Under the pieces are notes generated by a model. That model was not told the origin of the DNA and ran no database searches. It saw only the letters and a list, made by a program, of their open reading frames with translations. Shown here piece after piece: positions 35,288 to 44,200 of a stretch of DNA of 64,000 bases. The stretch spans positions 100,249-164,248 of IMG/VR virus record IMGVR_UViG_3300046810_000100; one strand, 5' to 3'. Position 1 is the first letter of the stretch, and each line of letters opens with the position of its first letter. The stretch is from a virus. The translations under genes and the position numbers were made by a program.

Positions 35288-36481
35288 TTACACCTGACGG
35301 ATAGAACCAATCGCGATACCGTCATCACCTTCTACTACTTGACGCCAAGTATAAGGTTTGATGTACGGGTTCGGAGTGTCCAGCAGATACGCATACAGCG
35401 CTTCTACGAAGGACTGGGTGTAGCGGTTGTACAGGCCGTTCTTGAAGTCCAGCTCGGCAACGTCGTTGATAGCCGTTGGCATCGAGTTGTCGTCGTGGTA
35501 CTGGTAAACCACCCACTCGTTCAAGTCGAGACCGATGTTGCCGCCGTGCTTGGTCAGACGAGCGATAACGTCGTTGGCGACGCCTTCCATGATTTCCATA
35601 CCGTGCTCAGCGCTGTAACCGTAGATGCGCTTGAGGAAGTGACTGGCCGCCATCAGCTGGATCTTCAGTTCAGCATCGAAGATGTCTTGGATGACTACGT
35701 CGGTGGAGATCATTCCACGGTAACGCTTGATCATGCGGTTGATCTGGTTCGACGCATGGCCGATACGTTTGACGTTGACCTGGACGATCTTGTTGTACAT
35801 GTACCAGTCGTCAAGATCGATGACCGAATCACCCAGAGACACTTCACCACTTTCAGGCAGCTTCGGATAAACACGGTCTAGGCCGATGTTCATTTTCTGG
35901 AAGAAGTCGACACCCTTGAAGCTCAGGTACAGGTCGTGGTCTTTCTGCTTGATGATGTGACCCAGCTTGTCGGCGAGGTGTGTAACGTACGCACACTTCT
36001 CACGCATCTCAGCGGCCATACGGGCGCAGACAGAGTAAACCTGAGTGAAGTCACCATCGGTCAAGTGCTCCCAGCCGTAGACCTGATTCTGGACGCTGGT
36101 GAGGATGTCCATAGGCAACTCTATAGGCATCTTGGTGACAGTGCGCTTCCAGTGCTTACGAACCATCTCGACGCACTGGTTAGGACGGTCACACCACTCT
36201 TTATGCGGGCTCTCATCTTCCCAACTGGTAATGAAGTAATCGTACAGAGAGTCCTGGATAACGAAGGTGTAAGACTTGCCAGCCCATTCAAAACGAATGA
36301 ACTTGACTTCGACAGTGTCAGCCAACCCTTGGTAGGTATAGATGTCTGGCATGTGACCAAAGCCAAACTCCGGGTACATGCGGTAGAAGAAATTCCGCAG
36401 TGCATTGATTTCGTTGAACGCGTCATCCGACAAGGTTTTACCGCGTGCTTCTGCTTCTGCCACTGTCCACAATTTGAACAT
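35288..36481 (-). CDS. hypothetical protein, 397 aa
   Basis: Function unknown. The start at 36481 (MFKLWTVAEAEARGKTL) follows AAAAGGGAAACC; an ATG eight codons upstream lacks a good site and would overlap the divergent gene region. The protein is helical, soluble, and rich in Tyr, Trp and Asp, without a recognised motif or membrane segment. Its start is only 29 bp from the divergent intein gene, so their promoters must lie within coding sequence or overlap. Confidence 0.6.
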   Translation of the reverse strand: MFKLWTVAEAEARGKTLSDDAFNEINALRNFFYRMYPEFGFGHMPDIYTYQGLADTVEVKFIRFEWAGKSYTFVIQDSLYDYFITSWEDESPHKEWCDRPNQCVEMVRKHWKRTVTKMPIELPMDILTSVQNQVYGWEHLTDGDFTQVYSVCARMAAEMREKCAYVTHLADKLGHIIKQKDHDLYLSFKGVDFFQKMNIGLDRVYPKLPESGEVSLGDSVIDLDDWYMYNKIVQVNVKRIGHASNQINRMIKRYRGMISTDVVIQDIFDAELKIQLMAASHFLKRIYGYSAEHGMEIMEGVANDVIARLTKHGGNIGLDLNEWVVYQYHDDNSMPTAINDVAELDFKNGLYNRYTQSFVEALYAYLLDTPNPYIKPYTWRQVVEGDDGIAIGSIRQV

Positions 36482-36510
36482 TATTGGTTTCCCTTTTAAG
36501 GACAAGGTTT

Positions 36511-37344
36511 ATGGTAAACATCTTCGCTAGTGGCAAAGCTATGCCACTTCATACCCTGGTAAAGACACCAGGGGGCTGGACAAGACTTGGCGACCTTAAG
36601 ATAGGCGACCAAGTGATCGGGCCTAAGGGGAACGTAGCGAACATCACTAACTGTTTCCCTCAGGGTGTTACTGAATGCTTTCGGTTTACCTTAGAGGATG
36701 GCCGCACAGCTGATTCTCACCCACTACATCTTTGGCAAGTACACGAAGCTGAGCCGAGTGCACAGGGGTACGTTACGACCACCCAAGATATTGTCGGGCA
36801 CTTCGATCAGTTCGGTTATTACTTGCCGGTAGTGGGGGAGGTAGGGGGGACTAGCATTGCTACGGTGGGCCTCGACCGTGACCTCCATCAGCTGGCGGCT
36901 TCTCTTGTTTCATCTGGTATAGTTATAGACAACCCAGTGATGGAACTCTCATATGGAGACCGCTACGCACTTGCAGAACGTATGATCGAACTATCCGGTG
37001 TTCATATATCGGAGAGAGGTGTCAGTGTCCTGATGGAAAACCAGACAGGAGCTGCTAACTTCAAGGAGCTCATGTGGAGCCTTGGGGGCGTCGCTACGCT
37101 AGACCCGTATGAAGCACTGTACCGGGTTGAATTCAAGCACAGGGACATCGTGGGGCTCGTAGACGGGCTACTGGGTGACAGCTTGGGTTCTATCATTGAC
37201 TTGAGTCTGTACGAAGACGTCAAACTCAAGATTGTTTCCTTTGAACAACTCAAACCCATGGAAACAGCTTGCATCAGCATTGACAGCGAAGACAGCTTGT
37301 ACATCATAGACGACTGGGTCGTTACACATAATAGTTTCTCCTGA
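36511..37344 (+). CDS. stand-alone class 3 intein with nine- and three-residue exteins
   Basis: The 277-residue product is almost entirely an intein. Residues 1-9 are MVNIFASGK; the intein runs from A10 to N274; SFS then the stop follows. Hint blocks are clear: AMPLHTLVKTPGGWTRLGDL (block A), HPLHLW (block B), CISIDSEDSLYI (block F) and VVTHN plus Ser (block G). Ala at position 1 together with W75, C254 and T272 is the class 3 (WCT) signature; H273, N274 and S275 complete the C-terminal junction. The middle has two degenerate LAGLIDADG-like segments (about 127-136 and 215-225) lacking normal acidic residues, so endonuclease activity is doubtful. TTAAGGACAAGG precedes the ATG. Spliced exteins would be only 12 residues, resembling part of a P-loop (ASGK/S). 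Confidence 0.85.
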   Translation: MVNIFASGKAMPLHTLVKTPGGWTRLGDLKIGDQVIGPKGNVANITNCFPQGVTECFRFTLEDGRTADSHPLHLWQVHEAEPSAQGYVTTTQDIVGHFDQFGYYLPVVGEVGGTSIATVGLDRDLHQLAASLVSSGIVIDNPVMELSYGDRYALAERMIELSGVHISERGVSVLMENQTGAANFKELMWSLGGVATLDPYEALYRVEFKHRDIVGLVDGLLGDSLGSIIDLSLYEDVKLKIVSFEQLKPMETACISIDSEDSLYIIDDWVVTHNSFS

Positions 37345-37365
37345 GACAAAAAAAGAAACCACAAC

Positions 37366-37404
37366 TATAACCCTCCTACCCCTTGATGGGGTAGGAGGGT
37401 TATA
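37366..37404. terminator. bidirectional terminator between convergent genes
   Basis: TATAACCCTCCTACCCC and GGGGTAGGAGGGTTATA form a perfect 17-bp stem around TTGAT. The A-tract before it gives a U-run on the minus strand. It closes the one-gene intein cassette. Confidence 0.87.
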
Positions 37405-37417
37405 AGGAATCTTTAGT

Positions 37418-37660
37418 TTAGAGCATTACCGAGTTGCTACCGATAATGGCAGTCTCTTCCTGCCGAAGCTTCTTGACTTCTTCGCGGAGGGCACGACCAA
37501 CAGCTTTCATTTGGTCCATCACCCGTACATTCACCGCACTACGGAACACGCCCACTCGCAGGTTATAACCGGCGGAGAGGATTTGGTGCTTGCAGCCTTT
37601 GTAAGTTTGTGCTTCTTCGTTCAGCTTCTTGATCTGTTGACGAATGGTAGTACGGTCCAT
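37418..37660 (-). CDS. hypothetical protein, 80 aa
   Basis: Function unknown. A small, basic, helical protein (MDRTTIRQQIKKLNEEA), rich in Arg, Lys and Gln. Likely the last gene of the operon starting at 39047 under the element at 39100. CAGGAGATTCACC precedes the ATG. Small basic helical early proteins of phages often bind host targets or nucleic acid, but no motif supports that here. Confidence 0.6.
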   Translation of the reverse strand: MDRTTIRQQIKKLNEEAQTYKGCKHQILSAGYNLRVGVFRSAVNVRVMDQMKAVGRALREEVKKLRQEETAIIGSNSVML

Positions 37661-37673
37661 GGTGAATCTCCTG

Positions 37674-37994
37674 CTAACGGTTTCTTAATGTATCGGGAAG
37701 TTTTCTAACCAGCTCTTGAAACTTGTCTGCCCACGCCGGTTTAGTGAACGCTAACATGTAACCACGTTTCTGCGTGCGACTGATTTCTTCATTCAGCTTT
37801 CTAGCAGAATCGCTAAGACGATCGGCTGCTTCATTCAACTGAGCGTACGTCTTGTAACTGTAGATGTCCAGGATGTGTATGGTCCGTGCCTTACGCCGCA
37901 GAAGAATAATTTCACTCTCCAGTTCCGTTAAGGTACTGACCATCCGCTGAAGACTGTCCTCGTATTCCTTTGGACTAAGTATTCTGATGAACAT
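37674..37994 (-). CDS. hypothetical protein, 106 aa
   Basis: Function unknown. A small basic helical protein with alternating charges (RMVSTLTELESEIILLRRKA), likely able to form a coiled coil. It lies 13 bases before the 80-residue gene and 10 bases after the 88-residue gene in the same small-gene run. The ribosome binding site (GGGGGTAAAG) is acceptable. Confidence 0.55.
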   Translation of the reverse strand: MFIRILSPKEYEDSLQRMVSTLTELESEIILLRRKARTIHILDIYSYKTYAQLNEAADRLSDSARKLNEEISRTQKRGYMLAFTKPAWADKFQELVRKLPDTLRNR

Positions 37995-38004
37995 CTTTAC
38001 CCCC

Positions 38005-38271
38005 TTACAGTATCAGGACGCCGTACTTGCCGGCGTATTCAGCAACCAGCTTATCGAGATCAAGCTGTACTTCTTTGGCAAACTGACGAGCAACAAAAGA
38101 ATCACGAGGATCGACCGAAGAATGCACGAGGTCGGAATAAACATCCACGAGGTTCTGTTGAGTCTCGATAGCGCGACCCAGGTTCAGCCTATCTGCCAAG
38201 GCGATTGCCTTAGGAGACCGAACGTACTTGGCACCTTTGTCGTTGTTGAACAACTGAAGAACTTGACCCAT
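38005..38271 (-). CDS. hypothetical protein, 88 aa
   Basis: Function unknown. A small soluble helical protein (MGQVLQLFNNDKGAKYVRSP), preceded by AAAGGAGTAACACC, a strong ribosome binding site. It is in the minus run 39047-37418 that probably starts at the early-type promoter element at 39100. No motif is recognised. Confidence 0.6.
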   Translation of the reverse strand: MGQVLQLFNNDKGAKYVRSPKAIALADRLNLGRAIETQQNLVDVYSDLVHSSVDPRDSFVARQFAKEVQLDLDKLVAEYAGKYGVLIL

Positions 38272-38275
38272 GGTG

Positions 38276-38575
38276 TTACTCCTTTTCGCTCATGAGCTTG
38301 AGCAGGGATGGACTGGATTTAACCAATGGACTCATGTCCACCTCGAAGCGACCGCCCTTACGGACGTGCAGAACACCCAGCTGAAAACCAAATTCATCGC
38401 TGGTGATCTCAATGAAATCGCCCTCGTTACAATAGGTCATCGCCAGTTGCAACATCCTGGGCATAGCGGTATCGAAGTAAGCATAGCGACGCGCCATGAT
38501 CACTTCTTTACTCTTACCACGCATCATGGTAGCGACAATACGACGACGACCGGTAACGTTAACTTCATTGCTCAT
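38276..38575 (-). CDS. hypothetical protein, 99 aa
   Basis: Function unknown. The start at 38575 (MSNEVNVTGRRRIVATMM) is chosen because AAGGATACTGTT sits directly upstream; this leader is nearly identical at 39047 and 55806. The protein is basic near its N-terminus and otherwise mixed alpha/beta, with no recognised family. It is four bases before the next start. Confidence 0.6.
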   Translation of the reverse strand: MSNEVNVTGRRRIVATMMRGKSKEVIMARRYAYFDTAMPRMLQLAMTYCNEGDFIEITSDEFGFQLGVLHVRKGGRFEVDMSPLVKSSPSLLKLMSEKE

Positions 38576-38621
38576 AACAGTATCCTTGTACAAAGAGAGG
38601 GTGGTGGAGTGGAGAAGCAGA

Positions 38622-39047
38622 TCAGAACTTGGAATGTTCGATCTGCTCTGGAGTCATGTCGAGGTAGAACTCATCGATAGTCTGATGAGCGTTCTCTACA
38701 TGACCGTTACGATAGGTCTCCAGCCAACGGACCTTGTGGCTCACCCCAGCCCAACGACCGCCATTAAGCTTGGAGAACGCGATGGCCAGAGGACGCAAGT
38801 CTTCCTTTGCAAATGCATGGAAGATCTTCCGGTCGTTACCCATCTCTACGTCCACATGGAAGTCCAGCAAGAACGCCGGAACTTCTTCCACCACAGTGTA
38901 AGGGAGCTGGAACATCTCCATGTACCATTGCTCGGCACAGAACTTAATGCCATCCAACTCACCCATGACTTGTTTGCCATAGTTGAGTTCGAAACCTTCC
39001 TCACCCTTGCGGATCAGAACCTGAGGTTGCAGTTTATTACTTTCCAT
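38622..39047 (-). CDS. hypothetical protein, 141 aa
   Basis: Function unknown. The start at 39047 (MESNKLQPQVLIRKGEEG) follows GAGGATACTGTT; a longer frame upstream would read through the promoter element at 39100-39107 and is rejected. The protein is soluble, mixed alpha/beta and acidic in its C-terminal part. It is the first gene downstream of an exact TATATTAC element, 53 bases away, suggesting early expression. Confidence 0.65.
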   Translation of the reverse strand: MESNKLQPQVLIRKGEEGFELNYGKQVMGELDGIKFCAEQWYMEMFQLPYTVVEEVPAFLLDFHVDVEMGNDRKIFHAFAKEDLRPLAIAFSKLNGGRWAGVSHKVRWLETYRNGHVENAHQTIDEFYLDMTPEQIEHSKF

Positions 39048-39099
39048 AACAGTATCCTCGAAGACCAATTGAAAGGTATTGATTACCTTTATCCTACTA

Positions 39100-39107
39100 G
39101 TAATATA
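39100..39107 (-). promoter_or_regulatory. early-type phage promoter element (TATATTAC)
   Basis: The minus strand reads TTTTGGGCCTATATTACTAG. The exact TATATTAC core and the CTAG downstream match the copies at 25798 and 40577. It lies 53 bases upstream of the start at 39047 and after the hairpin at 39137-39165. Confidence 0.7.
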
Positions 39108-39136
39108 GGCCCAAAAACAAATGTATCTTAAATAAA

Positions 39137-39165
39137 CCATCCCATCCCGAGTAGGGATAGGATGG
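39137..39165 (-). terminator. hairpin terminator upstream of an early promoter
   Basis: CCATCCCATCCC pairs with GGGATAGGATGG (one C/A mismatch) around GAGTA. It follows the stop at 39194 and precedes the promoter at 39100, so it likely separates two transcription units. Confidence 0.7.
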
Positions 39166-39193
39166 CCTAGTGGTTATAATTAATTCGTGTTAC

Positions 39194-39478
39194 TTACCGC
39201 TCAAGAAACGCTTTCATTTCGTTGTACGTCTTACCGCACAAACCGCCAGCTTCACGAGACAATCGCTCGTAATCTTCGTCACCTGCAACTTCCAGGTTGA
39301 AGTCGATACGGGCACAGGTCCTGGTGATATAGAACACACCACTTGCTGGGCCTTCGTCTTCGTGGTAAACCGAATAAACTTCTTCTTCCCCGTGCGCTGC
39401 GTTGAAAAGCACTTTACCAAGGATGACAGTTTTGTTCGATGTAGGGACTACGCCCTGTTCAACGATCGTTGATTGCAT
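39194..39478 (-). CDS. hypothetical protein, 94 aa
   Basis: Function unknown. The start at 39478 (MQSTIVEQGVVPTSNKTV) follows AGGGAACATGTA; an ATG six codons upstream has a poorer site. The protein is acidic and beta-rich, with a helical C-terminal end. It is the last gene of the unit 40527-39194, followed by the hairpin at 39137. Confidence 0.6.
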   Translation of the reverse strand: MQSTIVEQGVVPTSNKTVILGKVLFNAAHGEEEVYSVYHEDEGPASGVFYITRTCARIDFNLEVAGDEDYERLSREAGGLCGKTYNEMKAFLER

Positions 39479-39532
39479 TACATGTTCCCTATACAAGTTG
39501 GCATTAGAGGAGGCCTCCCCTCCCCTAAAATG

Positions 39533-39745
39533 TTAGACCAGTCCGTATGCCAACATGATTTTCTCTACGATGAGGTACCAACCCCACGGAGGAAGACACA
39601 CCGAAATGAGGGTGCTCCAGAACCCCTTGGCCAATACCCAACCAACAACCCAGCACACCAGAAACAAAAGAGCGGCTAGCGCTGAACCCGTACTGCAAGA
39701 AGCACTGAATCGCAGTGGTGGTTTTACTTCTTCATCGTTTTCCAT
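39533..39745 (-). CDS. small membrane protein, 70 aa
   Basis: A short polar N-terminus (MENDEEVKPPLRFSAS) is followed by one clear transmembrane helix (about residues 21-39, LAALLFLVCWVVGWVLA) and a second hydrophobic segment (46-64, LISVCLPPWGWYLIVEKIM), giving a two-helix hairpin. Function unknown. Size and topology would suit a holin, a superinfection-exclusion protein or another membrane modifier; its place in a probably early unit argues against a lysis role. Confidence 0.6.
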   Translation of the reverse strand: MENDEEVKPPLRFSASCSTGSALAALLFLVCWVVGWVLAKGFWSTLISVCLPPWGWYLIVEKIMLAYGLV

Positions 39746-39747
39746 GT

Positions 39748-40014
39748 TTACTCCATGTACTCATCGCGTAACTTGGCTGCTTCCATCAGGAGAGCTAGCC
39801 GTTTAATTGCAGCACCTTCACGCAGGAGAACGGTACCCCCGACGTAAATGATTTCTTCTTGTTGCACGACTTCATTGTTGATCTCTCTCAACCGTGCAGT
39901 AATCTCATTGCGTCGTTTCTCTTTTCGTACCGCCGCTGCCGGAGTAAAGTCACGCCCACCTTGTTTATTGGCACGACGTTTAACCATCTCAGCGTATTGA
40001 ACTACTTCGCCCAT
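39748..40014 (-). CDS. hypothetical protein, 88 aa
   Basis: Function unknown. A strongly basic N-terminal half (MGEVVQYAEMVKRRANKQGG then KEKRRNEI) and a helical C-terminal half with regular Leu and charged residues suggest a small helical, possibly nucleic-acid- or protein-binding product. It is two bases before the membrane protein gene and nine bases after the 167-residue gene, so it is part of one transcription unit. Confidence 0.6.
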   Translation of the reverse strand: MGEVVQYAEMVKRRANKQGGRDFTPAAAVRKEKRRNEITARLREINNEVVQQEEIIYVGGTVLLREGAAIKRLALLMEAAKLRDEYME

Positions 40015-40023
40015 GACGCCCCC

Positions 40024-40527
40024 TTATTTATAAATAGTTTCTTCCAAAATGAGTGGTAGTCGGAGGAATCCCTTGAACCACTTGTTCTGTACCAATGCAG
40101 CAGCTACCTTGACAGACCCCGCAGCAGCGTCCAGAGGAACACCCTTGGTAGTCACCCCGATGGTGGTGATCTCAGGATTGGTTAACCCATCAACCACACC
40201 ACGACTAGCCCGTGTTACCAACACCACAGGATGCAACTCACCATGGAAGTGAATAGGAACCGCCTTGTACTCGTCGCGCGCTAGGAAGTCCAGTTCCTCC
40301 TGAAGCTTCTCACGATCAACAGGGAACGCCCGATGTTGCAGTTCGGCCAACGAACGGTAGTAAGGTTTACGCGAACGGATGTCCACGTACCATACAGCGT
40401 CGCCGAGTTTACCCACTCGGAAGGTACCCGCTGGGTGACCAACATGAGTCGGGAAGTAAACCCGATTGTCAATCTCGATTGGGTAGTAAGGAAGAATAGC
40501 CAATAGTTCTTGCGATGGAGTCAACAT
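40024..40527 (-). CDS. hypothetical protein, 167 aa
   Basis: Function unknown. A soluble beta-rich protein (MLTPSQELLAILPYYPIEI) with several His and Pro residues. It is the first gene downstream of the TATATTAC element at 40577-40584, 50 bases before the ATG. AGGAATATCTGC precedes the ATG. It heads a unit of four small genes that ends at 39194. Confidence 0.62.
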   Translation of the reverse strand: MLTPSQELLAILPYYPIEIDNRVYFPTHVGHPAGTFRVGKLGDAVWYVDIRSRKPYYRSLAELQHRAFPVDREKLQEELDFLARDEYKAVPIHFHGELHPVVLVTRASRGVVDGLTNPEITTIGVTTKGVPLDAAAGSVKVAAALVQNKWFKGFLRLPLILEETIYK

Positions 40528-40576
40528 GCAGATATTCCTTTTTGAGGAGAGAATCGAATTTCTGTTATCTACCCTA

Positions 40577-40584
40577 GTAATATA
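40577..40584 (-). promoter_or_regulatory. early-type phage promoter element (TATATTAC)
   Basis: The minus strand reads TTTTCACAACTATATTACTA, with the exact TATATTAC core followed by CTAGGG. It lies in the 148-bp gap between the early-type unit and the divergent fibre cluster, pointing left. No matching element pointing right toward the fibre genes is seen. Confidence 0.7.
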
Positions 40585-40675
40585 GTTGTGAAAACGGTTA
40601 TAAAGTAATTTAACACCATTATTCTATTTCCCAATTTTATGATCTACCACCCCTGACATTACCGTGGAATTTAAT

Positions 40676-41254
40676 ATGGCCTTTCCAAATGATCAACTGT
40701 TTTTGGACAGGTTCATCGCTTATAACCAGGAACGATATAAGGATGAACACGACTTCGTAAATGCACTCTCAACCCTGACACTCGGCACTGTAGCGTTCAC
40801 CAACTTTCGGAAAGCGGTGAATGCAGGCATTATCAGTTATTTGGTGGACGTCGATTCCCCAAATCTTTTCACTGGTGTAGACCAGAAATATACCCCCGCT
40901 ACGTATAGCGATGACGGTATTGCAAACCCGATCGAGCCGGGACCTCTCACCCTCGAGGTTCTAAAGACAAAAGGCATGCAGGGCTTTTACCTCTTGTCAG
41001 GAGAGGGCGGTAGCACGACAGGAGCAATTCTTGTTAGCAATGGGGATCTGTCTCCTGTGATGGTTAAGTCGATCATCAAGAACAGTTGTCAGTACGCTTT
41101 GCTCGATACGGAAATCACTGTTGACTTCGATGTCACTACGGCGACCATCGATTCACATACCGTGGTAGGGACGCTTACCATCGTCGAAGCTAATCCAACA
41201 GGCGCCAAGAAATACGACGGTACTTACAAACACGACGGTACTATCACTTATTAA
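40676..41254 (+). CDS. probable tail-fibre-cluster structural protein, 192 aa
   Basis: The first gene of the plus-strand fibre cluster. The ATG at 40676 (MAFPNDQLFLDRFIAYNQ), with GGA seven bases before it, is preferred over an in-frame GTG at 40664. The N-terminal half is helical; the C-terminal half is beta-rich (AILVSNGDLSPVMVKSII and later strands). Function unknown; location directly before the long fibre gene suggests a fibre-attachment or baseplate protein. Confidence 0.6.
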   Translation: MAFPNDQLFLDRFIAYNQERYKDEHDFVNALSTLTLGTVAFTNFRKAVNAGIISYLVDVDSPNLFTGVDQKYTPATYSDDGIANPIEPGPLTLEVLKTKGMQGFYLLSGEGGSTTGAILVSNGDLSPVMVKSIIKNSCQYALLDTEITVDFDVTTATIDSHTVVGTLTIVEANPTGAKKYDGTYKHDGTITY

Positions 41255-41264
41255 AGGTTGAGTT

Positions 41265-44200
41265 ATGACTGACATCACGGAAAAACCCGACACTTTTCCC
41301 GCCGTACCGCTTTTGGCGGAGGGAGAAGACGTAAAGGGCGGCGACGAGGCCGCTCCTTCTAACAAACAGGCCGTCGCGCTGGCTGCGCGTACTGACTACC
41401 TGAAAGCCCAGCTCGCTGCGCTGATCGTTGGTGGCCTCAACGTCATCGGTACGCTGAACACTCACGCGGATCTGGACGCCATTCCAACCGAAGACCTCAA
41501 GAAAGGTGATGCTTACTTTGTTGAGTCGTCTCTCTGCGTCTGGAACATGATCGAATGGGTAGACTCCGGTTCCCTGCTCGGACCGCGCGGTATCACCCTG
41601 CTGGGTCGCTGGCCAGATGGTTTGGCACTGCCTACCCGCGACAACAACGAAGTGGGCGACGCCTACATCTGGAAGAGCGACATCTGGCTCCTTATCCCTG
41701 AACCGGATGACTGGGTCACTATCGGTCTGAAAGGCGACACCGGTGACAGTGCTTACGACATCGCTGTTGCAGGTGGCTTCTCTGGCACCAAACCACAGTG
41801 GCTTGTTAGCCTCGTAGGTAAGAGTGCTTACCAGTCTTGGAAAGACCAAGGCAACACTGGCACTGAAGCAGAGTTCGCTGCTAGCTTGGTTGGCAAGACT
41901 GCTTACCAAATCTGGCTCGGTCAAGGCAACAGCGGCACCGAAGCCGAATGGCTCCTGACCCTCGTTGGTAAGTCCGCGTATCAAACGTGGAAAGACAACG
42001 GTCACCCTGCTGGCACCGAAGCCGAGTTCCTAGAGTCCCTGAAGGGCACTAATGGCGAATCCGGCTCCATCCTGCTGTTGGGTACGCTGAACAACTTCGA
42101 AGACCTCGACGCGATCCCTACAGCCGGTCTGTCGGTTGGTGATGCGTACTTCGTTGCTGCCGGTATGTCCGTGTGGAACGGCGACGAGTGGATCCATTCC
42201 AACTCGCTGTTGGGCAAACGTGGTATCACTGTTCTGGGTCAATGGCCTGACGCTGTTCCTCTTCCTGCCGTAGATGCCAACGAGATTGGCGATGCGTACT
42301 ACTGGAAGAAAGACATCTGGATGCTCATCCCTGTTGAAGGTTGGGTAACCATCGGTCTCAAAGGTGATGACGGGCTGTCCGCGTATGACCTCGCGAAAGC
42401 TGCTGGCTTCCCTGGCACTCAGTCTGAATACCTGACCAGTCTGATCGGCAAATCCGCATACCAGTCCTGGAAAGATCTGGGTAATAGCGGCACCGAAGCA
42501 CAGTTCATCGCCAGCCTGAAGGGTGTTAAAGGTGATGCTGGAGCTATTACCCTCGTGGGTACACTGGACAACGAAGCAGCGCTGGACGCCATCCCAACTG
42601 CGGGCTTGGCTATCGGTACTGCGTACTTCGTTCAAGGTGCTCTGCGTATCTGGAACGGCACTGACTGGCCAAGCTCTGGTTCTCTGCTGGGTCAACGCGG
42701 TGTTACCCTGCTGGGTACATGGCCTGATGGCTCTGCGCTTCCTGCGTGGCAGTCTTCGACCATCGGTGATGCCTATATCTGGAAGAGCGACCTGTGGTTG
42801 CTGATCCCGGGTGGTGACGGTAGCGATCCTGACCTGGATCCAGTTTGGAACTCCATCGGTCTGGAAGGCCCTGAAGGTCAAAGTGCCTATGACACGGCTG
42901 TTGAAACAGGTTTCGTGGGTACCAAGCCTCAATGGCTGGCGACTCTGATTGGTAAGTCCGCTTACCAGATCTGGAAAGACCGAGGTGGTGTTGGTGACGA
43001 AGACGCATTCCTCGCCAGCCTGGTTTCTGTAACTCCTGGTCCTGAGGGTCCTGAAGGTCCTGCTCGTGCTCCGTTCGAAGTTAAGGGCTCCAAGGTTAAC
43101 GAAGCCGCTCTGCCAACTCCGGGTACTCCAACCGAGGCTTGGTACGTTGGTAGCCACCTGTACGTCTGGGTAACTGATCCGGGCGAATACGTTGACTTGG
43201 GTTCTGTAGGTGGTCTGTCTGCTTACGATCTCGCTGTCACTGACGGTTACGGCGGCACACTGCAACAGTGGTTGACTTCGTTGCACTCTGTTGTTCCGGG
43301 TCCAGAAGGTCCACGCGGTCAGAACCTGAACGTTAAAGGCACTGTCGCCAACGCTCCTCAACTGGGTAACATCGTTAACCCGGTAGAGCAGGATGGTTAC
43401 GTTACCGATGACGACGGTCACCTGCATGTTCTCACCGGCGGTAACTGGGTAGACGTTGGCCCATTCCGTGGACAGTCTACTTACCAACTGTGGCTGTCTC
43501 AGGGCTTCACCGGTTCGTCGGCTGAGTTCTTGGCTTCACTGAAAGGCACCAATGGCACCAACGGTACCAACATCATCGTTAAGGGTTCGGTTGCTACTTA
43601 CACCGCACTGCCGGCTTCTCCAGCGGAACAAGATGTATGGGCTGTACGTGACACCAACACCCTGTACGCTCAGATCGGCGGTAACTGGGTAGCACTGGGT
43701 TCTTTCAAAGGTGCTGACGGTGAGAACGGTTCTCCTGGTGCTAACGGTTCCTCGATCACGATCATCAAGATCCTGACCCCTGGTAACGAAGAAGTTCCAG
43801 ATCCAGTGACCAACCCAGGTAAGGCTTACGTCGACCTGAACAACATTCTGTTCATCTCCTTGGGCGGTGTGTGGGTTGACTGTGGTCCTGTGGGCGCTCC
43901 TGGCCCTAAAGGTGACCAAGGTACTGGTATCAACCTGCGCGGTTACGTGGCCGGCCCTCAATACCTGCCTAGCATCCAACAGGGTGCCCAGAATGGTGAC
44001 GGCTGGTTCATCGTCAGCAGCAAGGAACTCTACGTTCTGACTGAAGGCGAGTGGGAAGGTCCATTCGACATCACCGGTCCAGAGGGTCCTGCAGGTGAAA
44101 ACGGCGAGAAGGGTGATCCAGGTACTTCCATCCAGATCTTGGGTGCGTACAACACCATCGGTGATCTGGCCGTTGCTCATCCGACCGGTACACTGGGCGA

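Noticed and set aside
40528-40675. Right-pointing promoter for the fibre cluster, including a TATG motif
   Set aside because: TATG is too short to distinguish from chance here, and no clear repeat of the early element points right.
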